Assembly (NCBI RefSeq): GCF_001458395.1
Contig: NZ_CYSR01000031.1
Coordinates: 248,001-312,000, forward strand
DNA from: Leisingera aquaemixtae
GTDB taxonomy: Bacteria > Pseudomonadota > Alphaproteobacteria > Rhodobacterales > Rhodobacteraceae
Direction of reading: 5' to 3'
DNA length: 64,000 bases
The notes beneath the pieces were generated by a model. It saw nothing but the letters and a program-made list of their open reading frames with translations. It ran no database searches and was not told where the DNA came from. Of this stretch, positions 1 to 8,022 are shown piece after piece; within the stretch, counting starts at the first letter, position 1, and each line of letters starts with the position of its first letter. A program made the translations under genes and the position numbers.

Positions 1-235
1 AGCGCGGATCGGCACACGGCGCAATTCACGCCAGTGCAAGCGGAGCAGAAGCCGCAGCCGTGCTGGGGGATCATCCAGGCACGTGCCCGGCTGAGCCCAA
101 CAGAAACAGGAAGCGCGGCTGTCTGTCTGCGCCTGTGCCACAGGCGTTTACCCGTTCGCGCCAAGGCGCTTGCGTGAAAAAGGCGAACCGCCTAAGGACT
201 TTGAAACCGTTCCAGAGGCCCATCCGAGCGTTCCA
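1..235. other. Left edge, no supported gene
   Basis: No gene could be assigned here. One plus-strand frame is open from base 1 to a stop near base 177 and could be the tail of a gene lying left of the window, but its residues match no family I recognise. The 3' part holds the start region of the next gene. Confidence 0.4.
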
Positions 236-1291
236 GTGCTGTACCTCCGCCTGATCACCGCCACCTGTTTCCTGTTGTGGGGGCAACTGCTGTCTGCGCA
301 GGTGCTGACGGTCAACACCGTCACCCGGCCGCCATTCTCGATGCTGGACGACGGGGCGGACACCGGGTTTTCGCTGGAACTCCTCAATCTTTTGGCAGAA
401 CGGCTGAACTGGGAGTACCGCATCAACCGCACGGACAGTTTTGCGGACATGCTGGGCGGTGTCAGCAGCGGCGAGGCGGATCTGGCCGCCGCCAACATCT
501 CGATCACCGCCCGGCGCGAGGTGCTGATGGACTTCAGCCAGCCGATCTTCGAAAGCGGCCTGCAGATCATGGTGCAGGCCGATGACGTCCGCCAGCCGTC
601 GCTGCTGCGGGCGCTGCTGTCGTGGGACCTGGCTGCGGCCATCGGCGTCGCCTTTCTGCTGCTGTTCGGCGGCGGCATGGTGATGTGGGCCTTTGAGCGC
701 CGCGCCCAGCCTTATTTCGACCGGCCCTTGCAAGAGGCCTGGTTCCCCTCCTTCTGGTGGGCGTTGAACCTGGTGGTGAACGGCGGGTTTGAGGAACGTG
801 TGCCGCGCACGCCCGTGGGCCGCGTATTCGGCGTGGTCTTGGTGGTGTCTTCTCTGTTCATCGTCTCGGTCTTCGTCGCCAAGATCACCGCGGTGATGAC
901 GGTGGAGGCGATCAGCGGCTCGGTGAACTCGGTGAACGATCTTTATGGCAAGTCGGTGGGTACGATCGAAGGCTCCACCGCAGCCGGGTTCCTGAACCGG
1001 CGCGAAATCGATTATTCCGCTTATGCCGGGCTGGAGGATATGCTGGCAGGGTTCGAGCGCGGCGAGGTGACGGCGGTGGTCTTTGACGCGCCGGTGCTGA
1101 ATTACTACGTGCAGCAAGGCGGCCACCGTTTTGGCTACACCGTTGGCCAGCCCTTCCTGCGGGAAAACTACGGGCTGGTGTTCCCGGCCGGCTCCCCGCT
1201 GGTGGAGGAGGTCAACCAGGCGCTGCTGGCGATGCAGGAGGACGGCAGCTATGACGCCCTCTACCGCAAATGGTTCGGCAGCCAGAACTGA
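236..1291 (+). CDS. Periplasmic-binding protein with inserted ion-channel pore (bacterial ionotropic glutamate receptor type)
   Basis: This looks like a GluR0-type receptor: a two-lobed amino-acid-binding domain interrupted by a membrane pore module. The order is signal peptide ([15 protein letters not shown]), lobe 1 (about residues 25-120, with the [15 protein letters not shown] stretch typical of SBP family 3), a first membrane helix around 125-150, a pore loop beginning SFWWALN, a second membrane helix around 195-220, then lobe 2 up to KWFGSQN. The pore aligns without gaps to the usual WWAIVTMTTVGYGD form but reads NGGFEE where TVGYGD is expected (bases 779-796). The start is uncertain: GTG at 236 gives a clean signal peptide, while an in-frame TTG at 170 follows an AAGG. 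No transport permease or ATPase is adjacent, which favours a stand-alone receptor. Ligand and ion are unknown. Confidence 0.72.
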   Translation: MLYLRLITATCFLLWGQLLSAQVLTVNTVTRPPFSMLDDGADTGFSLELLNLLAERLNWEYRINRTDSFADMLGGVSSGEADLAAANISITARREVLMDFSQPIFESGLQIMVQADDVRQPSLLRALLSWDLAAAIGVAFLLLFGGGMVMWAFERRAQPYFDRPLQEAWFPSFWWALNLVVNGGFEERVPRTPVGRVFGVVLVVSSLFIVSVFVAKITAVMTVEAISGSVNSVNDLYGKSVGTIEGSTAAGFLNRREIDYSAYAGLEDMLAGFERGEVTAVVFDAPVLNYYVQQGGHRFGYTVGQPFLRENYGLVFPAGSPLVEEVNQALLAMQEDGSYDALYRKWFGSQN

Positions 1292-1301
1292 GGCCGGGGC
1301 C

Positions 1302-1649
1302 TTAGTGGAACACCGGCTCCTCGCCGTCGAAGAACGGGGTCATCTGCGCAACGATCACCGCGTTTTCCTCCAGCGCCCGCTGCATCAGGCCGCGTTCCTC
1401 TTCGCCGATCTCATGGCCTTCGGCTTCGCGCTCTTCCAGCGTGCCGTAGCCGGTCACATCCAGCGGCGCGGTATCGGCCTGCTTGAGGATCGCCACGGTC
1501 TCGCGCACCGCCTCGGCTTCGTCCACGCCGGAGGCATAGATCATCAGCGCGGCACCGGTGGCGCCGTCGGGCAGGCCGTCCCCGTCCTTGCGGCCGATCT
1601 GGACAAGCAGGGTATAGACTTGCTGGCGGGAGGGTTTCTTCTTTTCCAT
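1302..1649 (-). CDS. Conserved hypothetical protein, 115 residues
   Basis: This is a small acidic soluble protein beginning MEKKKPSRQQVYTLL and ending EEPVFH, with no signal peptide, membrane helix or metal motif. I do not recognise a named domain. The start was placed at the ATG at 1649; an upstream in-frame start at 1685 would add an unconvincing proline- and glycine-rich leader. It ends 10 bases from the stop of the convergent channel-receptor gene. Codon use is like that of the neighbours, so it is probably a real gene, but its function is unknown. Confidence 0.6.
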   Translation of the reverse strand: MEKKKPSRQQVYTLLVQIGRKDGDGLPDGATGAALMIYASGVDEAEAVRETVAILKQADTAPLDVTGYGTLEEREAEGHEIGEEERGLMQRALEENAVIVAQMTPFFDGEEPVFH

Positions 1650-1794
1650 GCCGCCGCCATAGCGCCGGGGCAGGGGGATGGTCAATCAAATAGCGCGGAC
1701 GGCGCGGGCTGGACCGGCAGGAAACCGATGGCTTGCGGCGGGCCACGGTTCCGCACTATGCCAGAACTGATTTAAGCGGCGAAAGGACAGCCCG

Positions 1795-2328
1795 ATGCGC
1801 ATTTCCGCTCTCACCGCTCAGGCAGTGCCGTGGAAAAACGGCGGCGGCGTGACGCGCGAGCTAGCTGTGCATGAACAGGACGGCCATATGGTCTGGCGGG
1901 TGAGCCTGGCGGACATCACCCGAAACGGCCCGTTTTCCGCCTTTCCCGGCCTCGCCCGTATCCATTGCGTGACCGAAGGGGCGGGCCACAGCCTGTCAAA
2001 CCGACACACACGGCTGGAGGCGCGGCCGCTGCAGCCTTTGTGCTTCGATGGCGGCGCGGATTTGGCCTGCAGCCTGCGCGACGGGCCGTGCAAGGCGTTC
2101 AACGTTATCTATGACCCGGAACAGGTGAGGGCAGAGGCAAGAATACTGGCAGACGGCCCGGTTCCGGATGCTGACGTCCGCCAAGTGCTGTTCGTCGTTT
2201 GCGGCAGCCTGCAGATGGCAGGTACAGACCGTCTTGGGCCCGGAGAGGGGATAGTGACGCAGAGCGCCGCCGGCGTGGTCGTCACCGGCGGCGGCACTGT
2301 GATCCAAGTGCGGATTTTGCCTGTTTAG
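1795..2328 (+). CDS. hutD: HutD family protein (histidine utilisation accessory)
   Basis: The N-terminus (AQAVPWKNGGGVTREL) is the HutD signature, and the 177-residue length fits this cupin-like family. HutD is thought to set an upper limit on histidine-utilisation activity, perhaps by binding a pathway intermediate; its biochemical role is still unclear. A Shine-Dalgarno AAAGGA lies 8 bases before the ATG. The gene converges on hutF: its stop TAG shares bases with the hutF stop. The rest of the hut pathway (hutH, hutU, hutI, hutG) is not visible nearby. Confidence 0.85.
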   Translation: MRISALTAQAVPWKNGGGVTRELAVHEQDGHMVWRVSLADITRNGPFSAFPGLARIHCVTEGAGHSLSNRHTRLEARPLQPLCFDGGADLACSLRDGPCKAFNVIYDPEQVRAEARILADGPVPDADVRQVLFVVCGSLQMAGTDRLGPGEGIVTQSAAGVVVTGGGTVIQVRILPV

Positions 2329-3692
2329 AGACAGTTCAAAAGCTCTTTGACCGCTGTCTTGTAGCCTGCGACCACGCTGTCCCGGGCGATGTGGCGGCCC
2401 TGCTGCACCACATGGCGGCCGGCGCTCCAGACATCGGTTACAGTGTTATCGCCTGCGGCAAAGCAGAGGCCGTCCAGCAGCTGCTCCGGCTTCAGCGCGC
2501 AGAGCGCGGGCGCGCTGCTGTCAATCGCCACCAGATCCGCCAGCGCGCCTTGCTCGATCCGTCCGGCATCGCGGCCCAGGGCCTGCGCGCCGCCTTTGGC
2601 TGCGCCCAGATACAGGGTTTCGCCGACCGAGCCCTCGCCCGGCACCAGCACGTTGCGCGCCAGATCGCGCAGGCGCTGGGAATACTCCAGCGTCCGCAAT
2701 TCTTCCGGCAGCGAAATCCGCACGTTCGAATCTGATCCGACCCCGAAGGTGCCGTCCTGCGCCAGGTATTCCACCCCGTTGAAGGGGCCATCGCCCAGGT
2801 TGGCCTCGGTGATCGGGCACAGGCCTGCAACGGCGCCGGAGCGGGCCATGCCGATGGTTTCGGCACTTGTCATGTGGGTCGCGTGGATCAGGCACCATTT
2901 GCCGTCCACCGGCGCGTTCGCCAGCAGCCATTCAACCGGCCGCGCGCCCAGCCAATCGCTGATATCCGCCACTTCCTTGGGCTGTTCGGCGATGTGGATG
3001 TGCACCGGAAGCCTGTCCTGGATCCGCAGCACCTCCGCCAGATCCTCGGGGCAGGTGGCCCGCAGCGAGTGCGGCGCGATGCCGACGCTGGCATCTTCCG
3101 GCAGGTCACGTGCGGCCAGTCCGCGGGCGCGGGTGACAAGCTTGGAGAACGCCGTAACCGAGTTTCCAAACCGCTTCTGGCCCCCGTTCAGAGCCTGTTT
3201 TCCAGCGCCGCCGTAGGTGTAGAGCACCGGCAGGTGGGTGAGGCCGATGCCGGTCTGGCTGGCGGCGGCAAATACCCGCTCGCTGAGCTCGGTCAGTGAC
3301 TCAAAAGGCGCGCCGCCGGGCTGGTGGTGAACGTAGTGGAACTCCCCGACGGAGGCATAGCCGGCCTCCAGCATCTCCAAAAAGACCAGCGCGGCGATGG
3401 CCTCGTACTGCTCTGGTGTGATGCGGTCCATGAACCGGTACATCAGCTCGCGCCAGGTCCAGAAGCTGTCCTTGCCCGCCGCGCGGTACTCGGTCATGCC
3501 CGCCATGGCCCGCTGAAAGCTGTGCGAATGCAGATTGCCCAGCGACGGCAGCAGCACGTCCGCCCGTGTATCGCCGGGCTGCGGTCCGGCGCCAGTTTCC
3601 AGGGAAGAAATCCAGCCCTTATCAACCGTCAGCCGGAGGTTCTCTGCCCATCCCTGAGGCAGGCGGGCGCGCTGGGCAAATATGGTCTGCAT
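2325..3692 (-). CDS. hutF: Formimidoylglutamate deiminase
   Basis: HutF deiminates N-formimidoyl-glutamate to N-formylglutamate plus ammonia in the five-step histidine degradation route. At 455 residues it has the normal length. It is an amidohydrolase: the metal-binding HSH appears as GNLHSHSFQRAM near residue 55, further ligand histidines occur in HIHIAEQ and LIHATH, and the catalytic aspartate region is FGVGSDSNVRIS. An AGAGGG ribosome-binding site precedes the ATG. The gene is monocistronic here and overlaps the convergent hutD by four bases. A palindromic repeat lies in the gap behind its start. Confidence 0.93.
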   Translation of the reverse strand: MQTIFAQRARLPQGWAENLRLTVDKGWISSLETGAGPQPGDTRADVLLPSLGNLHSHSFQRAMAGMTEYRAAGKDSFWTWRELMYRFMDRITPEQYEAIAALVFLEMLEAGYASVGEFHYVHHQPGGAPFESLTELSERVFAAASQTGIGLTHLPVLYTYGGAGKQALNGGQKRFGNSVTAFSKLVTRARGLAARDLPEDASVGIAPHSLRATCPEDLAEVLRIQDRLPVHIHIAEQPKEVADISDWLGARPVEWLLANAPVDGKWCLIHATHMTSAETIGMARSGAVAGLCPITEANLGDGPFNGVEYLAQDGTFGVGSDSNVRISLPEELRTLEYSQRLRDLARNVLVPGEGSVGETLYLGAAKGGAQALGRDAGRIEQGALADLVAIDSSAPALCALKPEQLLDGLCFAAGDNTVTDVWSAGRHVVQQGRHIARDSVVAGYKTAVKELLNCL

Positions 3693-3761
3693 CTAACCCT
3701 CTTATGTGTAGATGTAATACTATTAGCGGCAGGCTTATTGCGCGGCAAGGGTTTTACACAG

Positions 3762-3878
3762 GAGGGGCGCTGCCCCTCGGCCTGGCGGCCTCACCCCGGG
3801 ATATTTCCGGGCCAGATGAATAGAGGATCCAGTCTTCATCTGGCTCAAAATATCCTGGGGTTTGGGGCGAAGCCCCAA
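3762..3878. repeat. REP-like palindromic element, copy A (complete)
   Basis: The element is symmetric. An outer hairpin GAGGGGC-GCT-GCCCCTC (3762-3778) is followed by a core CCCGGGATATTTCCGGGCC and AGATGAA (3795-3820), a 14-base spacer, the inverted core beginning TTCATCTGG and ending ATATCCTGGGG (3835-3860), and a second outer hairpin TTGGGGC-GAA-GCCCCAA (3862-3878). It lies between hutF and the 3' end of dapD. Related copies are at 19628, 31031 and 40794. Confidence 0.75.
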
Positions 3879-3891
3879 CCGCCGGAGGCAA

Positions 3892-3920
3892 AGAAAAACG
3901 CGCCCGGCAAGGGGCGCGTT
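3892..3920 (-). terminator. Rho-independent terminator of dapD
   Basis: Read on the minus strand, AACGCGCCC and GGGCGCGTT form a nine-base-pair stem around a six-base loop, followed by TTTTTCTTT. It lies 27 bases beyond the dapD stop. Confidence 0.8.
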
Positions 3921-3946
3921 CCTGTCGTTCAGAATTGCAGCGCGGA

Positions 3947-4774
3947 TCAGTCGCGCAGCAGCTCGTTGATGCCGGTCTTGGAGCGGGTCTTCTCATCAAC
4001 GCGCTTCACGATCACCGCGCAGTAGAGGCTGATGTTGTTCTTCGACGGCATCGAACCGGCCACCACAACCGAGTAGGGCGGCACTTCGCCATACATCACT
4101 TCGCCGGTCTCGCGATCAACGATCTTGGTGGATTTGCCGATGAAGACGCCCATGCCCAGTACCGAACCTTCACGCACGATACAGCCTTCGACCACTTCCG
4201 AACGGGCACCGATAAAGCAATTGTCTTCGATGATAGTGGGGCCGGCCTGCATCGGCTCCAGCACGCCGCCGATGCCGACGCCGCCCGACAGGTGGACGTT
4301 CTTGCCGATCTGCGCGCAGGAGCCGACGGTGGCCCAGGTATCGACCATGGTGCCCTCATCGACATAGGCGCCGAGGTTCACGAAGGAGGGCATCAGCACC
4401 GCGCCGGGGGCAATATAGGCGGATTTCCGGACCACGCAGTTCGGCACCGCGCGGAAGCCTGCGGTTTTCCAGTCTGCCTCGCCCCAGCCGGCAAACTTGC
4501 TGTCGACCTTGTCCCACCAGCCGCCGGCCTGCGGGCCGCCTTCGTGGATTTCCATGTCCTTGATGCGGAAGCCCAGCAGCACCGCCTTCTTGGCCCACTG
4601 GTTCACATGCCAGTCGCCGTTCTCCAGCTTTTGAGCCACCCGCAGCTTGCCTGAATCAAGCGCGTTCAGGGTGTCTTCGATGGCGTCACGCTGTTCGCCG
4701 GTTGTGGCGGGGGTGATGGTGTCGCGCGCCTCCCAGGCGGCTTCGATCGCTGCTTCCAGCTGGGCGTTGGACAT
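3947..4774 (-). CDS. dapD: 2,3,4,5-tetrahydropyridine-2,6-dicarboxylate N-succinyltransferase
   Basis: DapD transfers succinyl from succinyl-CoA to tetrahydrodipicolinate in the lysine and diaminopimelate pathway, in the cytoplasm. The 275-residue length is exactly family-like. An alpha-helical N-terminal domain (about 1-100) is followed by a left-handed beta-helix of hexapeptide repeats ([20 protein letters not shown], then similar turns to about residue 235). GGAGGAA lies upstream of the ATG. dapB, another enzyme of the pathway, is also in this window (39917-40726) but in a separate unit. Confidence 0.96.
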   Translation of the reverse strand: MSNAQLEAAIEAAWEARDTITPATTGEQRDAIEDTLNALDSGKLRVAQKLENGDWHVNQWAKKAVLLGFRIKDMEIHEGGPQAGGWWDKVDSKFAGWGEADWKTAGFRAVPNCVVRKSAYIAPGAVLMPSFVNLGAYVDEGTMVDTWATVGSCAQIGKNVHLSGGVGIGGVLEPMQAGPTIIEDNCFIGARSEVVEGCIVREGSVLGMGVFIGKSTKIVDRETGEVMYGEVPPYSVVVAGSMPSKNNISLYCAVIVKRVDEKTRSKTGINELLRD

Positions 4775-4892
4775 GGGGGTTCCTCCGGCATCGGTTTGAG
4801 TCGCAGCTTCATAGCGGCTATCGCGGTGCAGGTCATGCCCGGATTGCGTCCAAATTGCCGCCTCGGACGGCGTTTTGCGGGGTTCCGGCGGC

Positions 4893-5492
4893 TTAGCGCA
4901 CCCGGCGCAGGTGGCGGCGCAGGATTTCGCAGGCGGCAGCAGGGTCGCGGCGGGTCATTGCGCTGACAATGGCGGCGTGGTCGGCGTCCACCCGGCGGGT
5001 CCACTGGTGCTGCCAGTTGGCAAACAGGTGCCGGGCGGCGGCGATGTGCAGATCGTCGATCGAGGCCAGCAGCCGCGGCATCGCGCAGGGCGCCAGAATC
5101 ACCCGGTGGAACGCGCGGTTGAGGCGTTCCCAGCTGGCCATGTCCTCTGCCGCGTCGCAGGCCAGCCGGGCGGCCTCGGCCGCTTCGGTATCCTCCGGCG
5201 TCAGGCGGGCGAAGGCATGGGTGAGGGCCAGCACCTCCAGCGCGACCCGCATTTCGATCACCTCGCGGATCTCGGAGGGGTCCAGCGCGCTGACCCTGGT
5301 GCCGCGGCGGGGTTCGGATTGTGCCAGCCCATGCGCCTCCAGCCGCAACAGCGCCTCGCGCACCGGCACGTGGCTGGCCTCGAACTCGCGGGCGATATGG
5401 TCCTGGCGCAGCTTCTCCCCGGCAGGCAGGCTGCCGGTGATGATGCGCTCGCTCAACGCCTGGTAGATGGTATCGGCAATGGTTGCGGACAT
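4893..5492 (-). CDS. GntR family transcriptional regulator, FCD (FadR) type
   Basis: The protein has an N-terminal winged helix ([19 protein letters not shown], then [15 protein letters not shown], the usual GntR recognition region, about residues 5-70) and a C-terminal all-helical FCD ligand-binding domain with metal-type histidines (for example NRAFHRVIL and AARHLFANW). The start at 5492 was chosen because it begins the winged helix directly; longer in-frame extensions are arginine-rich and unlike the family. The gene lies 38 bases downstream of the dehydratase-like gene on the same strand, so it probably regulates that operon. The ligand is unknown. Confidence 0.88.
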   Translation of the reverse strand: MSATIADTIYQALSERIITGSLPAGEKLRQDHIAREFEASHVPVREALLRLEAHGLAQSEPRRGTRVSALDPSEIREVIEMRVALEVLALTHAFARLTPEDTEAAEAARLACDAAEDMASWERLNRAFHRVILAPCAMPRLLASIDDLHIAAARHLFANWQHQWTRRVDADHAAIVSAMTRRDPAAACEILRRHLRRVR

Positions 5493-5530
5493 GTACTGGC
5501 GATAGCCGGGCGGCTGGCTGCCCGCAAGGG

Positions 5531-6451
5531 TTATCCCAGCGGGTCCGGAGCGATGTTGCCGCCGCAGATCAGAACCGCGACGCGTTCTCCGCGGGCAGGA
5601 CGGTAGGCACCGCACATCAGCGCCGCCAGCGCCGTCGCGCCGGCGGGCTCAACCAAGATCCGCCGCTCGCGCCAGAGCGCAGCCTGGGCTTTGGTGATGG
5701 CGCTGTCCGGCACAGTCAGAGAGTCGATGCCCTGCGCCGCGGCCAGCTCAAAACAGATGCTGCCGATGCGCTTGGCGCCCAACGCGTTGGTCGCAACGCC
5801 GGAGACGTCAACATCGACAGGCTGTCTTGCCGCCAGCGCCGCGTTCAGCGCACAGGAGGTTTCCGGCTCCACCGCGACAATCTTCCTGGCGCCTTGGAAC
5901 CAGGCCATCGCGCCGCCGATCAGCCCGCCGCCGCCCACGGCGATCAGCAGGGTATCGGCTGCCAGCCCCTGGGCCTGCCATTCGGCAAAGCAGGTGCCCT
6001 GGCCCGCGACAGTGGCAGGCGCGTCATAGGCGTGAACCTGCATGGCGCCGGTTTCCTGCTCATAGGCCTGCGCCTGTTCCAGCGCGTTGGCATAGGCGCC
6101 GGGCACCACCTGAAGATCGGCGCCGGTGCGCTCGATCAGGGAAATCTTGGCGGGCCCCGCCATCTCCGGCACATAAATCCGCGCTTTGTGGCCCAGCTGG
6201 TGCGCGGCATAGGCCGCGGCGGCACCGTGATTGCCGCCCGAGGCGGCGACCAGCCCTGCTGCCGGCACCTCTTGGCTCAGCAGTGTGTTGAAGGCGCCGC
6301 GGGCCTTGAAGCTGCCGGTATGCTGCATGTGCTCCAGCTTCAGCTCCACCGGATACGGCAGCCCGAAGCCCTGCGTCTGCATCACCGGGGTGCGCTGCAC
6401 ATGGGGGCGGATGCGCTCTGCCGCTGCGGTGATTTCTCTTTGCCAGTCCAT
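5531..6451 (-). CDS. Threonine/serine dehydratase family PLP enzyme
   Basis: This is a fold-type II PLP enzyme of the threonine/serine dehydratase group. The PLP lysine is in HTGSFKARGA (K49), the substrate loop is ASGGNHGAAAAYAA, and the phosphate loop is VGGGGLIGG. At 306 residues it is the short catabolic form without a C-terminal ACT domain, so not biosynthetic IlvA. Substrates could be L-threonine, L-serine or hydroxyaspartate-like compounds; the sequence does not decide. GGAGGGC precedes the ATG. It appears co-transcribed with the downstream GntR regulator. Confidence 0.85.
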   Translation of the reverse strand: MDWQREITAAAERIRPHVQRTPVMQTQGFGLPYPVELKLEHMQHTGSFKARGAFNTLLSQEVPAAGLVAASGGNHGAAAAYAAHQLGHKARIYVPEMAGPAKISLIERTGADLQVVPGAYANALEQAQAYEQETGAMQVHAYDAPATVAGQGTCFAEWQAQGLAADTLLIAVGGGGLIGGAMAWFQGARKIVAVEPETSCALNAALAARQPVDVDVSGVATNALGAKRIGSICFELAAAQGIDSLTVPDSAITKAQAALWRERRILVEPAGATALAALMCGAYRPARGERVAVLICGGNIAPDPLG

Positions 6452-6599
6452 GCGCTGCCCTCCTGTCTGCTGCGCCGGAACCTTAGCCGCGCCGGGTCCG
6501 GACGCAAGCGGAACGGCGCGTTCTGATGCATTCTTGATTGGCGCTAACGGCCGAGGGCGGTTACAAAGGAGGTCCTGTTATTTTTTGCCTGGATTGCCC

Positions 6600-7448
6600 A
6601 TGACCGAAGACCGCCACAGCCGTTTCAGCGATGCCCATACCGACCGGAACCGGGCAGAGCATGTGCCTGCCACGCCGCAGACACGGTCGCCTGCCTACCG
6701 TCTGGCTTTCGCCGATCAGGAATTCATGTACCGGGAGGAGCTGCGCCCGGTGCGGTTGCAGCTGGAGCTTCTGAAACCGGAGCTGATGCTGAACGAGCGC
6801 GGCATCGAAAGCACCATCGTGATGTTCGGCGGTGCCCGCATTCCGGATCCGGAGCACAAGGATAAGGCGCGCACGCAGACGCTGGCCGATCTGTCGCATT
6901 TCTATGACGAGGCGCGTGAGTTCGCCCGGCTTATGACGGCAAAATCAAAGGAGAGCGGCGGACGCCAGAATGTCGTGGTGACCGGCGGCGGCCCCGGTGT
7001 GATGGAAGCGGGCAACCGCGGCGCAGCGGATGCGGGCGGCCATTCCATCGGCCTGTCGATCGTGCTGCCGCATGAGCAGGCGCCGAATGGCTATGTGACG
7101 CCGGACCTCAGCTTCAATTTCCACTATTTTGCGATCCGTAAAATGCACTTCCTGATGCGGGCGCGGGCAATCAGCGTGTTCCCGGGCGGCTTTGGCACCT
7201 TGGATGAGCTGTTCGAGAGCCTGACCCTTATCCAAACCGGTCGGATGGAGCGCGTGCCGTTCCTGCTGTTCGGCAAGGACTTCTGGGACAAGATCATCAA
7301 TTGGGATGCGCTGGCCGATGCAGGCACCATTTCGGAACAGGACCTGGACCTGTTCCGCGTGGTCGACACCGCGCAGGAAGCGGTGCGGATCATCGACAAC
7401 TGGGAACCGGCGCCGCCGCGCGAAACCCTTCCGGGGCGCGAGCGCTAA
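6600..7448 (+). CDS. LOG family (TIGR00730-like) Rossmann-fold protein
   Basis: The core VVTGGGPGVMEAGNRGA and the later FPGGFGTLDELFE are the PGGxGTxxE signature of the LOG / cytokinin riboside 5'-monophosphate phosphoribohydrolase superfamily, also called lysine-decarboxylase-like by older annotation. Enzymes of this type cleave nucleoside monophosphates to base plus ribose 5-phosphate. It has an extra N-terminal region of about 90 residues compared with the short LOG proteins. A perfect AGGAGGT (6568-6574) lies 25 bases before the ATG but 10 bases before an in-frame TTG at 6585, which could be the true start and would add five residues. Confidence 0.82.
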   Translation: MTEDRHSRFSDAHTDRNRAEHVPATPQTRSPAYRLAFADQEFMYREELRPVRLQLELLKPELMLNERGIESTIVMFGGARIPDPEHKDKARTQTLADLSHFYDEAREFARLMTAKSKESGGRQNVVVTGGGPGVMEAGNRGAADAGGHSIGLSIVLPHEQAPNGYVTPDLSFNFHYFAIRKMHFLMRARAISVFPGGFGTLDELFESLTLIQTGRMERVPFLLFGKDFWDKIINWDALADAGTISEQDLDLFRVVDTAQEAVRIIDNWEPAPPRETLPGRER

Positions 7449-7479
7449 GCGCCAGGGCGGGCTTTAGCTGCTGCCGGGC

Positions 7480-7689
7480 TCAGGCCAGTTCCGGCGGCAG
7501 CGTGCCGATTTCGTCGCCCGTGGTCAGCCGGGTAAGGACCGGGGTGCCTGCCACGGTCTTCACCCCATAGCCATAGCCGCGCAGGCGGAATTTCCATTCC
7601 CGCGGGCTGAGCGCCTTCTGCCGCTCGCTGCGGATCAGTTCCAGTACGCTGGGGTCAACGGGCTGGGCCTGTTTGTCTGACGGTTGCAT
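7480..7689 (-). CDS. Small conserved hypothetical protein, 69 residues
   Basis: This is a short soluble protein starting MQPSDKQAQPVDPSVLE and ending IGTLPPELA. A good ribosome-binding site (AAAGGTAAT read on the minus strand) lies before the ATG, which supports this start over a longer arginine-rich extension. The phrase PREWKFRLRGYGYGVK suggests a compact folded domain, but I do not recognise it. It converges with the LOG-family gene and is transcribed away from the metalloprotease gene. Confidence 0.62.
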   Translation of the reverse strand: MQPSDKQAQPVDPSVLELIRSERQKALSPREWKFRLRGYGYGVKTVAGTPVLTRLTTGDEIGTLPPELA

Positions 7690-8022
7690 AAGCCGATTAC
7701 CTTTCAAAACATTTGTCCATGCATTGGAAACTGTTCCCGGCAGATGGCGGAATTTGTGCCGGTCTGGGGTGAAAATGGGGCGGCGGATGACTGGTACTTT
7801 CCTGCAACACACCACCCGCCGCAGAGTCAGTCAGGCGTGCGGCTGGTTCGGTCCCGCAAGCCCGGGCTTAAGCAAGATGGATTATTTTCGCTGATTTCCA
7901 TCCGTGTTCATGCAAACTGAGACAACGACCGCGGAAGTGAGCGGGTTTCGCCCGGAAGCGGGCCAAACTTGGCCACATTTACAAACAAAAACTTACCGGC
8001 GGTTGAGCAGTGGAGAAGCTTG
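7690..8022. other. Divergent intergenic region before the metalloprotease gene
   Basis: This 333-base gap holds the promoters of the 69-residue protein (minus) and the metalloprotease (plus). It is less GC-rich than its surroundings in two places (near 7700-7735 and 7870-7915). I could not pick a convincing -35/-10 pair. An in-frame TTG at 7969 would extend the protease by 18 residues into this region but has no ribosome-binding site. Confidence 0.5.

Noticed and set aside
4893-5492. GntR regulator as the repressor of the TTTGATCAAA site at 56052
   Set aside because: No such palindrome lies by its own gene, and the two loci are 50 kb apart; the link would be guesswork.
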